Positions 33,838 to 42,608 of a stretch of 46,151 nt of DNA are shown piece by piece. The stretch lies in contig CAIXRH010000091.1 in NCBI GenBank assembly GCA_903921785.1, forward strand, positions 1-46,151, given 5' to 3'. Numbering within the stretch: the stretch's first letter is position 1; each line of letters starts with the position of its first letter. The stretch is from an uncultured Pseudomonadota bacterium (lineage in GTDB: Bacteria; Myxococcota_A; UBA796; SXON01). A program made the position numbers and the translations under genes. The notes beneath the pieces were generated by a model. That model was not told where the DNA came from and searched no databases. It saw only the letters and a list, made by a program, of their open reading frames with translations.

Positions 33838-34982
33838 CAGTCGAGCCGCTCGATGACGGTGGTGATGCCCTGCCCGTAGCCGATACACATGGTGGAGAGC
33901 CCGATCCGGCCACCGCTTCGTTCGAGGACCCCGAGGAGCGTCGCGAAGAGCCGCGCGCCCGACGCGCCGAGCGGGTGACCGAGCGCGATCGCTCCGCCGT
34001 GTACGTTGGTCTTCGCGAAGTCCAGCCCGAGCTCGCGGCCGCAGCCGAGCGCGACGGTGGCGAACGCTTCGTTGATCTCCACGGCGTCCACGTCGCCGAT
34101 GGACAACCCGGCCTGGGCGAGGGCCTTTTTCGTGGCGGGGATGGGCGCGGTGAGCATGATCGTCGGGTCGCAGCCGGCGGTCGCCATCGCGAGGATCTTT
34201 GCCCGCGGCCGAAGGCCGTACTCCTTCACGGCGCGTTCGCTTGCGACGAGCACTGCGGCGGCGCCGTCGGTGATCTGTGAGCTCGACGCGGCGGTGACCA
34301 CGCCATCTTGTTTGAACGCTGGCTTGAGCCTCGCCAGGTCCTCGATGGTGGAGCCTCGACGGATGCCGTCGTCCCGGGTGACCTCGCCCACGGCGACGAT
34401 CTCGCGGTCGAACGCGCCACCGTCCTGCGCGGCGGCGGCGCGGCGGTGGGATTCTACGGAGTAGGCGTCGAGCTCCGGACGGGTGAGCCCGAAGCGCTCC
34501 GCCACCAGCTCGGCGCTGATCCCCTGGGGAACGATGGTGTACCGCCAGCTGAGCTCCGGCGCCGGAGTGACCGCGATGCCGTTGAGGAACATGTCGCTTC
34601 CCATCGGGACCCGGCTCATACACTCCACGCCAGCGGCGAGGACGAGGTCCTGGAATCCGCTCGCCACGCCCATCGCCGCGAAGTTCACCGCCTGCTGCGA
34701 GCTGCCGCACATGCGGTTGATGGTGACGCCGGTGACGTCCACCGGAAAGCCGGCGATGAGCGCCGCGTTCCGCCCGATGTTGAGCCCTTGTTCGCCCACC
34801 GGGGTGACGTTGCCCATCACCACGTCCTCCACCACCGCGGGGTCGATCCCCACCCGATCCACCAGGGCGCGGAGCACGTGGGCGGCGAGCTGGTCGGCCC
34901 GCAGGTGCGAGAGCGCGCTGCTTCCTTTGCTCACCCGCGCGAGCGGGGTGCGGACAGCGTCGACGATGTAGGCGGAACCCAT
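33837..34982 (-). CDS. thiolase (acetyl-CoA C-acyltransferase)
   Basis: A 381-aa product. It makes or cleaves 3-ketoacyl-CoA. Active-site Cys in NRMCGSSQQAV, the GGAIALGHPLGASGAR segment with catalytic His, and the second Cys in STMCIGYGQG are all in place, as is NEAFA. Whether it is a biosynthetic acetoacetyl-CoA thiolase or a FadA-type beta-oxidation enzyme cannot be decided from sequence alone; no fadB partner is adjacent. It lies 13 bp after the TPR gene in an accBC-led run of genes, consistent with fatty-acid metabolism. Confidence 0.95.
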   Translation of the reverse strand: MGSAYIVDAVRTPLARVSKGSSALSHLRADQLAAHVLRALVDRVGIDPAVVEDVVMGNVTPVGEQGLNIGRNAALIAGFPVDVTGVTINRMCGSSQQAVNFAAMGVASGFQDLVLAAGVECMSRVPMGSDMFLNGIAVTPAPELSWRYTIVPQGISAELVAERFGLTRPELDAYSVESHRRAAAAQDGGAFDREIVAVGEVTRDDGIRRGSTIEDLARLKPAFKQDGVVTAASSSQITDGAAAVLVASERAVKEYGLRPRAKILAMATAGCDPTIMLTAPIPATKKALAQAGLSIGDVDAVEINEAFATVALGCGRELGLDFAKTNVHGGAIALGHPLGASGARLFATLLGVLERSGGRIGLSTMCIGYGQGITTVIERLD

Positions 34983-34995
34983 GGGTCCCCCAGGG

Positions 34996-36924
34996 TTATC
35001 GGGCGATCATCTGGAGGCCGCGGATGCGCGCCTCCACGTCGACCCGGCGGTAGTCGGGCGCGAGGTCGCGCAGCTCTTCGAGCAGGCGCAACGCCGAGCG
35101 GTGCTTCTGGGTGGCGGTGTAGAGCCCGGCGAGCTCGAACAGCGCTTCCGCGTAGGCAGGGTCGTTCTCCGAGGCGTCGTTGGTCGCCTCGCGGAGCACC
35201 TCCAGCGCGCGCCCCACGTCGTTCTTGGCCTTGTGCGCCTGGGATTCGATCACCCTCGCTTCTAGTCCCTCGGCGCCCTGCGCCAGGGCGAGCGCGGCGT
35301 CGGCCTCGCCGACGGCCACCAGGGCGCGAGCTTCGTCGAGGTTCGGCGCTTCGGTCTCGTCCAGCGCGTCGGGCTCCACTTCGGCGAAGGTCCCGTCGTC
35401 GTGGCCGAACGTGGGCTCCGGAGCCGGAGGCGGCGGCGCCGATCGGGCGGCGCTGCGGAGGGCAGCGATCTTGGTGAGCACGCCTTCGTTGAGCGGATCT
35501 TCGGCCAGGGCTTCGCGCCAGGCCATCAACGCGCCCGCGAGGTCCCCCGCGGCGGAGAGCCGGTCGCCCCGCGTTTCGGCGGTTTCCGGGCCGGTGAACA
35601 CCGTGGAGGCCGCAGCGGCGGGGATGGCGACTGGCGTCGGAGTGAGCGGCGGTGCGGTCGGGTCGTCGATGAGCTCTTCGTCCTCGATCGTCGCTTCCGG
35701 GGAGCCCGCCACATCCACGCCACGGAGGAGGGCCATGCGGTCGAGCACCATGGCCCGCTCGTCCCCGGCGTGGGGGAGCAGCCGCTCCATCCAGCCGATG
35801 GCCTCGTCCACCCGGCCGTTGGCGACCAGCAGCTCGGCCATGGCCGCGCCGAGGGGCAGGGAGTCGCCCCGAGAGACCAGCGCGGCCTTCAACTCGATCT
35901 CGGCGCGGTCGAAGAGCCCAAACCGGACGAAGACCTCGGCGCGCACCGCGATGCGCATCACCTCTTCGGTCGTCGGCTCCAGGAAGGCGAGCGTGGTGAG
36001 CTTCCGCTCCAGGCGCCCAAGCCGATCTTCGGCGCGGGACTTCCGGGCCTGCACGTCCTCATCGTCGGGGGCGAGCGCGGACGCGCGGCGGAGTGCGTCG
36101 GCTTCGGCCGGCAGATCGTTGCGGTCGGACGCCACGCGGGCGAGCTCGAGGAGCACCTTGAGCGCGCGATCGGGTTGCCCGGCCCCTTCGAACGCCCGGG
36201 CGAGCAGATCGAGGGTGCGCGGTTCCTTCGGGCCGGCGAGGAAGGCAGTCTGAAGCGACTGAAGGGCCTTCTTGTGCTCGCCCTGGAGGATCTTCGCCGC
36301 GGCGGTGTCGAGCAGCAGGCCCACGTCGTCGGGGCGGGACTTCAGCGCCATCTCCGCGATGCGCCCCACCTCGTCGGTGCGGCCGCGCCGGCGGAATTCT
36401 TCGATGACTTCCTGGTAGCTCTTCCCCGCCCCAGCGATGTCTCCGCCGGCTTCGAGGAGCTCCCCGACCTTCAGCCGGAGCGTGAGGTCGGCCGGCGTGA
36501 CCTCGGCGAGTCGCCGGGCGGCCTTGGCGGCGAGCAGGGGCTTCCCGAGGGCGGTCCATCCGCGCAAGGCCGCGTCGAAACAGCCCTTTGCGTCAGTCTG
36601 GTAGGCGCCTTGGAGGTAACACTCTCCGAGATCAAGCTGCAGTTCCGGTTCATCGGGACGGATGGTCACCAGCTGCTTGAGCACGCTCGCCGCGGCGCGG
36701 TGGCTCCCTTCCTTGAGGAAGGAGTCCGCCACTTCGCGGAGGTGGCGCTCGGCGTCCTGGGTCTTTCCCGTTTTCAGATAGATCTCGCCCACCTTCTGGC
36801 GGACGCGACGATCCTTGGGGTCGAGACGGAGGATGCTGAGGTAGGCCTTCAGCGCGCCTTCCGTGCTTCCACGGTTGAGCGCGTCGAGGGCCTCTTGCTC
36901 ATGTCGTTGGCGTTCGTTGCTCAC
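34996..36924 (-). CDS. large cytoplasmic TPR protein
   Basis: A 642-aa product. GTG at 36922-36924 lies 7 bp after the accC stop. TPR-like helices run through residues about 8-380 (LNRGSTEGALKAYLSILRLDP, YLKTGKTQDAERHLREVAD, LEAGGDIAGAGKSYQEVIEEF, KILQGEHKKALQSLQTAF) and again at about 445-640. An acidic, Pro/Thr-rich linker (about 395-440, EDEELIDDPTAPPLTP) separates the blocks. No signal peptide, TM or enzymatic motif. It resembles the long TPR adaptors common in Myxococcota; the partner is unknown. Confidence 0.87.
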   Translation of the reverse strand: MSNERQRHEQEALDALNRGSTEGALKAYLSILRLDPKDRRVRQKVGEIYLKTGKTQDAERHLREVADSFLKEGSHRAAASVLKQLVTIRPDEPELQLDLGECYLQGAYQTDAKGCFDAALRGWTALGKPLLAAKAARRLAEVTPADLTLRLKVGELLEAGGDIAGAGKSYQEVIEEFRRRGRTDEVGRIAEMALKSRPDDVGLLLDTAAAKILQGEHKKALQSLQTAFLAGPKEPRTLDLLARAFEGAGQPDRALKVLLELARVASDRNDLPAEADALRRASALAPDDEDVQARKSRAEDRLGRLERKLTTLAFLEPTTEEVMRIAVRAEVFVRFGLFDRAEIELKAALVSRGDSLPLGAAMAELLVANGRVDEAIGWMERLLPHAGDERAMVLDRMALLRGVDVAGSPEATIEDEELIDDPTAPPLTPTPVAIPAAAASTVFTGPETAETRGDRLSAAGDLAGALMAWREALAEDPLNEGVLTKIAALRSAARSAPPPPAPEPTFGHDDGTFAEVEPDALDETEAPNLDEARALVAVGEADAALALAQGAEGLEARVIESQAHKAKNDVGRALEVLREATNDASENDPAYAEALFELAGLYTATQKHRSALRLLEELRDLAPDYRRVDVEARIRGLQMIAR

Positions 36925-36931
36925 GGCGGGC

Positions 36932-38278
36932 TCACCCGGGTCGGCTCTTCAGCCAGTCGTCGATGTAGCGGGTATGGAACTTGACTCCGGCGAAGGCCGG
37001 GTCAGCGAGGAGCAACTTCTGCAGGGGCAGCGAGGTGCGGATCCCTTCTACCACGACCTCGTCGAGCGCCCCGAGGAGCTTCCGCACCGCGGATTCCCGA
37101 TCGGGGGCGTACGCGATGATCTTGGCGACGAGCGAGTCGTAGTACGGCTGCACCATCGCCCCTTCGTGCACCGCGCTGTCGACCCGGATGCCCGGGCCGC
37201 CCGGCGCGTGGTACCCGATGATCTTCCCGGGAGACGGGGTGAACTTCCAGGGGTCCTCCGCGTTGACCCGCACCTCGATCGCGTGGCCGCGCAGGCGGAC
37301 CTCGCTCTGGTCGAACGGCATGGCCTCGCCCGCTGCGAGCTTGATCTGGAGCTGCACCAGGTCGATCCCGGTGACCAGCTCGGTGACCGGGTGCTCCACC
37401 TGGATGCGAGGGTTCACCTCCAGGAAGTAGAATTCGTCGTCCTGGACGAGGAACTCGCAGGTGCCCACCGTGACGTAGCCGGTGGAGGCGACGAGGCGCG
37501 CGGCCGCGGCGCGGATGCGGTCCCGCAAGTCGTCGGCGAGGCCCGGTGCGGGCGCCTCTTCGATGATCTTCTGGTGGCGGCGCTGCATGGAGCAGTCGCG
37601 CTCGCCGACATGTACGGCGGTGCCGAAACGGTCCCCTGCGAATTGCACTTCGACGTGACGCGGCGTGCGGAGGAACCGCTCCAGAAACACCGCGCCCGAG
37701 CCGAACGCGGCGAGCGCCTCGGCAGAGGTGACGGCGAAGACCTTGCGCAGGTTGTCCTCATCTTCCACCACGCGCATGCCCTTGCCGCCGCCACCGGCGG
37801 CAGCCTTGAGCATCAGGGGGAACCCGGTGAGCCGGGCGACCTCCACACACTCGTCGAGCGACTCGACGGCGCCGTGACTGCCCGGGAGCAGGGGGAGCCC
37901 CGCGGCGCGCGCGGCGGCCTTGGCCGAGAGCTTGTCGCCGAACTGCCGGAGATGTTCGGGCGAAGGGCCGATGAACGTCATCCCGTGGGCGTTGACCGCC
38001 TCGGCGAACGTGGCGTTCTCCGCGAGGAACCCGTAGCCAGGGTGCACGGCATCGGCGCGGGTGATGTCCGCAGCCGAGATCACCGCCGGGATGTTGAGGT
38101 AGCTCAGGCGCGCCTGGGGCGGCCCGATGCACACCGACTCGTCGGCGAAGCGGACGTGGAGCGCGTGACGATCCGCCTCGGAGTAGACGGCCACGGTGCG
38201 GATGCCGAGCTCTCGGCACGCGCGGATGACGCGCATCGCGATCTCGCCGCGATTGGCGATGAGGACCTTGCGGAACAC
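36932..38278 (-). CDS. accC: acetyl-CoA carboxylase, biotin carboxylase subunit
   Basis: A 448-aa product. It carboxylates the biotin on AccB using ATP and bicarbonate, the first step of fatty-acid synthesis. FRKVLIANRGEIAMRVIRAC, HPGYGFLAENATFA, the Gly-rich ATP lid AAAGGGGKGMRVV, EVNPRIQVEHPVTE and the C-terminal RVNAEDPWKFTPSPG are all family signatures. Located 6 bp after accB, the standard accBC pair. The length is typical. Confidence 0.97.
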   Translation of the reverse strand: MFRKVLIANRGEIAMRVIRACRELGIRTVAVYSEADRHALHVRFADESVCIGPPQARLSYLNIPAVISAADITRADAVHPGYGFLAENATFAEAVNAHGMTFIGPSPEHLRQFGDKLSAKAAARAAGLPLLPGSHGAVESLDECVEVARLTGFPLMLKAAAGGGGKGMRVVEDEDNLRKVFAVTSAEALAAFGSGAVFLERFLRTPRHVEVQFAGDRFGTAVHVGERDCSMQRRHQKIIEEAPAPGLADDLRDRIRAAAARLVASTGYVTVGTCEFLVQDDEFYFLEVNPRIQVEHPVTELVTGIDLVQLQIKLAAGEAMPFDQSEVRLRGHAIEVRVNAEDPWKFTPSPGKIIGYHAPGGPGIRVDSAVHEGAMVQPYYDSLVAKIIAYAPDRESAVRKLLGALDEVVVEGIRTSLPLQKLLLADPAFAGVKFHTRYIDDWLKSRPG

Positions 38279-38284
38279 GGCGGA

Positions 38285-38737
38285 CTAGCCCGCGGACAGG
38301 CGGAACAGTTCCTGACCGAACTGCACCGGCTGCGCGTTGTCGACGAGGATTTCGACGACGACGCCATCGACGTCGGACTCCACCTGGTTCATCAGCTTCA
38401 TCGCCTCGATGATGCAGACCACCTGCCCCTTGCGAACCTTGTCGCCGACGTTGACGTAGGACGGCGCGTCGGGGGACGGCGAACGGTAGAACGTGCCGAC
38501 GATGGGGGAGCGGATCGCCTTGCCGTCGGCGGCCGGCTTGGCAGCCGCCGCCGGCGCGGGAGCCGGAGCAGACGACGGCGCGGCGGCCACGGGGATCGGC
38601 GCGGCGACGTACGTCGCGGCGGGCGCTACGCCCGCGAACTTCACGCTGAGCTCGACGCCCTCTTGGCGCCAGGTGAATTCGGCCACGCCCTGGCCCTTCA
38701 TCAGCCGGACCAGCTGGCCCACATCTTTGTTGTTCAT
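38285..38737 (-). CDS. accB: acetyl-CoA carboxylase biotin carboxyl carrier protein
   Basis: A 150-aa product. Two adjacent ATGs (38738-38740 and 38735-38737) are possible; the second is preferred because GGAG lies 5 bases before it but only 2 before the first. The N-terminal segment is [21 protein letters not shown], followed by an Ala/Pro hinge (about 48-75) and the biotinyl domain ending in [13 protein letters not shown], with the biotinylated Lys in the AMK motif. The thumb loop [10 protein letters not shown], diagnostic of AccB, is present. Confidence 0.96.
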   Translation of the reverse strand: MNNKDVGQLVRLMKGQGVAEFTWRQEGVELSVKFAGVAPAATYVAAPIPVAAAPSSAPAPAPAAAAKPAADGKAIRSPIVGTFYRSPSPDAPSYVNVGDKVRKGQVVCIIEAMKLMNQVESDVDGVVVEILVDNAQPVQFGQELFRLSAG

Positions 38738-38770
38738 CATCGCTCCGAGGCGCGGGGAGGGTATCAAGAA

Positions 38771-38788
38771 ACGCGCCCTGCGGCGCGT
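38771..38788 (-). terminator. intrinsic terminator-like hairpin between aroQ and accB
   Basis: On the minus strand, ACGCGCC-GCAG-GGCGCGT forms a 7-bp stem with a 4-nt loop and is followed by TTCTTGA, a weak U-tract. It lies just after the aroQ stop in the direction of transcription (aroQ ends at 38810) and suggests that accBC begins a new transcript. Confidence 0.55.
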
Positions 38789-38809
38789 GGTCGTGAGGGC
38801 GTGCGGTGC

Positions 38810-39232
38810 TCAGCTCAACAGGGCGCGGAGCCCGAGCTCGTAGGACAGCGGGCCGAAGCCGGTGATCACGCCCCGGGCCACGTCGGAGAGCAACGAGATG
38901 CGTCGGAACGGCTCACGCGCGTGGACGTTGCTGAGGTGGACCTCCACGAACGGCAAGCCGACACCAAGGAGCGCGTCGCGGAGCACGACGGAGGTGTGCG
39001 TAAGCCCGCCGGGGTTGATCAGGATCGCGTCGTAGTGGCCGCGGGCGGCGTGGATCGTGTCCAGCAGCACACCCTCGTGGTTGCTCTGGAAGGAGGCGCA
39101 GCTTCCACCGAGCTCCACTGCCAACGTCGCGAGCCGGGCATCGATCTCGGGGAGGGTGCGGGTGCCGTAGGTGCCCGGCTCCCGCGTGCCGAGCAGGTTG
39201 AGGTTCGGACCGTGGAGGACCAGCACGCGCAT
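38810..39232 (-). CDS. aroQ: type II 3-dehydroquinate dehydratase
   Basis: A 140-aa product, the dodecameric type II enzyme converting 3-dehydroquinate to 3-dehydroshikimate. [17 protein letters not shown] carries the catalytic Tyr loop; [17 protein letters not shown] and [17 protein letters not shown] (catalytic His) complete the site. Its start shares one base with the stop of the upstream TPR gene (TGATG). Together with aroB and aroK a little upstream in the same run, three shikimate-pathway enzymes are clustered here. Confidence 0.97.
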   Translation of the reverse strand: MRVLVLHGPNLNLLGTREPGTYGTRTLPEIDARLATLAVELGGSCASFQSNHEGVLLDTIHAARGHYDAILINPGGLTHTSVVLRDALLGVGLPFVEVHLSNVHAREPFRRISLLSDVARGVITGFGPLSYELGLRALLS

Positions 39233-39933
39233 CAGGGACTCCAGAATGAGCGGGCCCAGGTCCCGAGGGCGGTCTCGCCCTGGGGTGCGGGACCCTCGAA
39301 GCTCTCGAGGCGGGCGCGAAGCGCCTCGCCCTGGCCGGGGAGCGCGCGCGGCTCCGTCGGGTGGGGCAGCTCGCCCAGCACGTCGCCGAGCCCATCGAGG
39401 GCGCGGCTCAGCTCGATGAGCCGACTCCGGGCTCGCGGATCACGGCCGTTGGCGGCGTACATCCGCTGCCACGCCCGGGTCGCGCGAGGGTAGTCCGCGC
39501 GAGCCACGAGGCGCTCGGCCCAGTCCACCCGGTCGAAGGGGTCGTTGGGGTCGCCGTGGAGGGTGGGCAACGGTGGATCTGCGCGCCGCGCGAGCTCCGC
39601 GGTGACGGGATCGGCCGGGGCGATCAAGCGCAGCCGCTCGACCAGGCCCCGCGCCTCCCCGAGGCGCCCGTCCTCCACGAGGAGCTCGGCGAGCGTGGCG
39701 CAGGCGGCGACGTTCTCGGGGTCCGCGTGCACCGTCTCCTGGAGGATCGCGACGGCGAGCGGCCGGGCTCCATTCTCCAGGTGCACCCTGGCCAAGACCA
39801 CTCGAGCGGGCCCGTGGTCCGGGTGGTGCTTCAGCCCCGCGCGCAGCACGGCCATCGCGTCCGCGCGCTGCCCATGCTTCCGCAACGCATCGGCGAGCGG
39901 GACGAAGGCCAGCGAGCGGGGCTCCTCCCTCAC
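39232..39933 (-). CDS. TPR protein upstream of aroQ, start uncertain
   Basis: About 233 aa from GTG at 39931-39933. TPR helices: [61 protein letters not shown] and [21 protein letters not shown]. The helical sequence (DELAALRRR) continues 12 codons further upstream, to 39969, where the only in-frame candidate next to the preceding stop is a non-standard GTA with AGGA 6 bases ahead. The true start may therefore be upstream of 39933. No signal or TM was found. Co-transcribed with aroQ. Confidence 0.8.
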   Translation of the reverse strand: MREEPRSLAFVPLADALRKHGQRADAMAVLRAGLKHHPDHGPARVVLARVHLENGARPLAVAILQETVHADPENVAACATLAELLVEDGRLGEARGLVERLRLIAPADPVTAELARRADPPLPTLHGDPNDPFDRVDWAERLVARADYPRATRAWQRMYAANGRDPRARSRLIELSRALDGLGDVLGELPHPTEPRALPGQGEALRARLESFEGPAPQGETALGTWARSFWSP

Positions 39934-39965
39934 CCGGCGGCGGAGGGCAGCCAGCTCGTCCGTGG

Positions 39966-40556
39966 CTACTTCTCGTCCTGGGTGGCGGTGGACACGATGG
40001 TGCTCACCAGGTCGGCGTTGGTGCTCATCTCGATGCCAAAGTCCGTGGCCGGACCGGGCGTGCTGTCGATGAAGAGGTACCATTCCACGGCGCCCGTGTT
40101 GTCGGTCATGCCGCGGAGGTAGTTCGGGCGGAACCCGGGATCGCCGGCCGAGTCGTCGAGCGCGAGGGAGTACTCCCCGGTGAGCTCGTAGTAGTCGCTT
40201 CCGCCATTGACCTTGAAGAGGTCGCAGAGCGCCTGGTACTCTTCGTCTCCCGCGCCGGCCTCGCAGGCGGCGAGGAAGTCATCGACCGTCTTCACCGCCT
40301 TCTCCGGGAGCACATACGCGCCGGACCAGTAGGAGAACACGTTGACCTCGACGTTCTCGAGCGGGAGCTCGCGACCGTACCGGTCGGGGCGGGTGACGGT
40401 GGTCACGACGTGGAACACCGGACCGAACCCGTCGATCTCATCGATCGCGGCGTTGTCGACCAGGGTCACGCTCTCGAGGCTCGTGTGGACGGTAGAATCG
40501 TAGGGCGCCTGATAGGGGCCCTCCGCGCACGCGAGCAGGCCGAGCAGCAGAACCAT
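39966..40556 (-). CDS. lipoprotein of unknown function
   Basis: A 196-aa product with lipobox MVLLLGLLAC (Cys10). The mature region has an acidic, Tyr-rich, probably beta-rich fold (GFGPVFHVVTTVTRPDRYG, ENVEVNVFSYWSGAYVLPE), a Cys pair (AACEAGAGDEEYQALC) and a C-terminal beta segment (TGAVEWYLFIDSTPG). It resembles no family I can name. It follows another lipoprotein gene (40577-41062) by 20 bp within the pil-aro run. Confidence 0.82.
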   Translation of the reverse strand: MVLLLGLLACAEGPYQAPYDSTVHTSLESVTLVDNAAIDEIDGFGPVFHVVTTVTRPDRYGRELPLENVEVNVFSYWSGAYVLPEKAVKTVDDFLAACEAGAGDEEYQALCDLFKVNGGSDYYELTGEYSLALDDSAGDPGFRPNYLRGMTDNTGAVEWYLFIDSTPGPATDFGIEMSTNADLVSTIVSTATQDEK

Positions 40557-40576
40557 CCTTCACCTCGACGGGGCGA

Positions 40577-41062
40577 TCAGTGTACCACAAGCGGGTCGGT
40601 CAATTCGATCTCCACGGAGGCGACATCGTCGCCTGAGGAGATGAAGATCGGCACGCTGGCTCCAGAATCGGGCGCAACATCGACGAACACATCGAAGCGG
40701 ATGCGGCCCTCTTCATCGGTGACCAGCTGGAGCCAGGAACACGCGCTCGCGGAGACGCCGGCGGCGCAGCCCCCGAGGTCCTTCAGCTCGCCGGTGCGAA
40801 CATCCAGCCCGAGCGTGCCGCCCCGGGTGCCGGACTGGAGAACCACGGCACCATCCCAACCGGAGAGCACAGAGGCGCGCACCCCCGCGGCGGCCAGCCC
40901 GTCGGGGCCGAGCACCAAGGCCTCCATCGGGAAGGTGCCGCCGACATCATCGGCTTCGGCGTAGGCCACGTCCCAGCTCTCGGCCACATCGTCGGCCGGG
41001 AGCACGACGCTGCCGGGTTCGGCCTCCGGGGTGGCGCAGGCGGCGAGGAGCAACGGGATCAT
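40577..41062 (-). CDS. lipoprotein coupled to aroB
   Basis: A 161-aa product. ATG at 41060-41062 overlaps the aroB stop (ATGA) and starts the minimal signal MIPLLLAAC (Cys9). The body looks like one immunoglobulin-like beta-sandwich: FPMEALVLGPDGLAAAGV, SVLSGWDGAVVLQSG, LVTDEEGRIRFDVFVD and VEIELTDPLVV, with a Cys pair (GGCAAGVSASACSW). This is similar in layout to Big-type domains. Function unknown. Confidence 0.82.
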   Translation of the reverse strand: MIPLLLAACATPEAEPGSVVLPADDVAESWDVAYAEADDVGGTFPMEALVLGPDGLAAAGVRASVLSGWDGAVVLQSGTRGGTLGLDVRTGELKDLGGCAAGVSASACSWLQLVTDEEGRIRFDVFVDVAPDSGASVPIFISSGDDVASVEIELTDPLVVH

Positions 41063-42129
41063 GCCGAAGCCCCTGCTAGCTCGGCCAGGCGCACCAGCGC
41101 GGGCTCCTCGACGGAGCGTACCGACAACTGTCCTGGAGCGGCGGCGATCACCAGCCTGACCATACCACGCTCCCGCTTCTTGTCGAATCCCATCGAGCGG
41201 ACCAGCGAAGCAGACGACACTCCGGCGGGCAGGGCCGTCGGCAGCGAGAGCTGGCCGTAGAGCGTGCCGAGCCGTTCCGAGAAGCCAGCTTCGGCCCACC
41301 CGAGCTCCTCGGCGAGGCGGACCACGGCCAACAACCCGATGGCCACACACTCGCCATGGCGAAGCTCGCCGAAGCCCACCACGGCCTCGATCGCGTGCCC
41401 GAGCGTGTGGCCGAGGTTGAGGTGGGCGCGGCACCCACGCTCCCAGGGGTCGGTCTCGACGATGCGCGCCTTGGTCCGGATGGAGGCGGCGATCTGCTCC
41501 CCGATCTCCTCCTGACGCGCGAGCCCCGGCGCCACCGCTTCCAGCGCCGCCAGGGCGGCCTCGCCCTCGATCACGGCGTGCTTGACCAGCTCCCCCAGGC
41601 CGCCGACGATCTCGCGCTCTGGAAGGGTGGCCAGCGTGGACAGGGGGGCCCAAACCAACTTCGGCTGGTGGAACGCGCCTACCAGATTCTTCCCCTGAGG
41701 CACGTTCACCGCGGTCTTTCCACCCACCGAGGCGTCGATCATCGCCAGGAGCGTGGTGGGGACCTGAACCAGGGGCAGGCCGCGGAGCGCGGTTGCGGCG
41801 ACGAACCCCGCGAGATCGCCAACCACGCCGCCACCGAACGCGAGCACATGGGTGTCCCGGTCGGGACGGCCTTCGAGCACGGCGCCAAGCACCGTCGCCC
41901 ACTCGTCCAACGACTTGTAGGCTTCGCCGTCGGGCATCTCGTGCCAATGACTGATCAACGCCCCGAGCTCGCCGGCCAGCTCCGCCCCGTGCAGATCGCG
42001 CACGGTGGGGTTGGTGATCACCACCACGCGGCGCGCGCCGAGCGCAGCCAAGGCATGCCGCAGCCCCTCGAGGCGGGGTGCCACCTCGACGACGTACCCC
42101 AGGGTCAACGGGATCGTTCGCCGCGACAT
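41059..42129 (-). CDS. aroB: 3-dehydroquinate synthase
   Basis: A 356-aa product. It converts DAHP to 3-dehydroquinate using NAD and a metal ion, the second step of the shikimate pathway. FGGGVVGDLAGFVAATALRG (NAD-binding), PTTLLAMIDASVGGKTAVN, GLGELVKHAVI and the metal-binding LNLGHTLGHAIE and RHGECVAIG stretches are all intact. It overlaps aroK by 25 bp, a long coupling overlap. pilQ-aroK-aroB is a conserved order in many proteobacteria. Confidence 0.97.
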   Translation of the reverse strand: MSRRTIPLTLGYVVEVAPRLEGLRHALAALGARRVVVITNPTVRDLHGAELAGELGALISHWHEMPDGEAYKSLDEWATVLGAVLEGRPDRDTHVLAFGGGVVGDLAGFVAATALRGLPLVQVPTTLLAMIDASVGGKTAVNVPQGKNLVGAFHQPKLVWAPLSTLATLPEREIVGGLGELVKHAVIEGEAALAALEAVAPGLARQEEIGEQIAASIRTKARIVETDPWERGCRAHLNLGHTLGHAIEAVVGFGELRHGECVAIGLLAVVRLAEELGWAEAGFSERLGTLYGQLSLPTALPAGVSSASLVRSMGFDKKRERGMVRLVIAAAPGQLSVRSVEEPALVRLAELAGASA

Positions 42130-42608
42130 CGCCGCACCACTAGCTCCGCGACGGTTGTCGTGTCAAGCTGGTCAGTCCAAAGAGGCTGTCCAAACGCCGA
42201 CCATGTCGCCGCACGTTCGTGGAGCAGCTCACGCCAGCGTGGAGCGAGCGGGCGCTGGGTTTCCGCGGTGAGTCGCGCCTCCAGCGTGGCCTCCGTCGCC
42301 ATGAGGACCACGACGGTCCATTCCGCGAGCAGTTGGCGGTTTTCCCCGCGGATCAGGGCGCCGCCGCCGAGGGCGATCACGCCGGGAGCGTGCACACGAG
42401 CCCGCAGCGCCTCCGTCTCGGCGTCGCGGAACGAGGCCTCGCCTTGCTCGCGGAACCAACGGGGGATGTCCCCGAGGTCCCGGTCGAGGTCGACGAACGG
42501 AACGCCGACCATTCCGGCGACCAGCCGCCCGACGGTGGACTTGCCGACGCCCATCGGCCCGCCCAGGGCGATGCGGGGCGGACCGTCGGGGCGGGGAAGA
42601 CCGTTCAC
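42105..42608 (-). CDS. aroK: shikimate kinase
   Basis: A 167-aa product. GTG at 42606-42608 overlaps the pilQ stop (GTGA). P-loop GGPMGVGKSTVG, the shikimate-binding DLDRDLG and RDAETEAL, the GGGALIRGEN loop (with the conserved GGG) and the lid (RPLAPRW) are present. It phosphorylates shikimate. The length is slightly short but complete. The 3' end overlaps aroB by 25 bp. Confidence 0.95.
   Translation of the reverse strand: MNGLPRPDGPPRIALGGPMGVGKSTVGRLVAGMVGVPFVDLDRDLGDIPRWFREQGEASFRDAETEALRARVHAPGVIALGGGALIRGENRQLLAEWTVVVLMATEATLEARLTAETQRPLAPRWRELLHERAATWSAFGQPLWTDQLDTTTVAELVVRRCRGERSR

Noticed and set aside
36863-39493. 876-codon open frame on the plus strand
   Set aside because: Runs opposite accC, accB and aroQ, which are unmistakable on the minus strand; no family pattern and biased composition.
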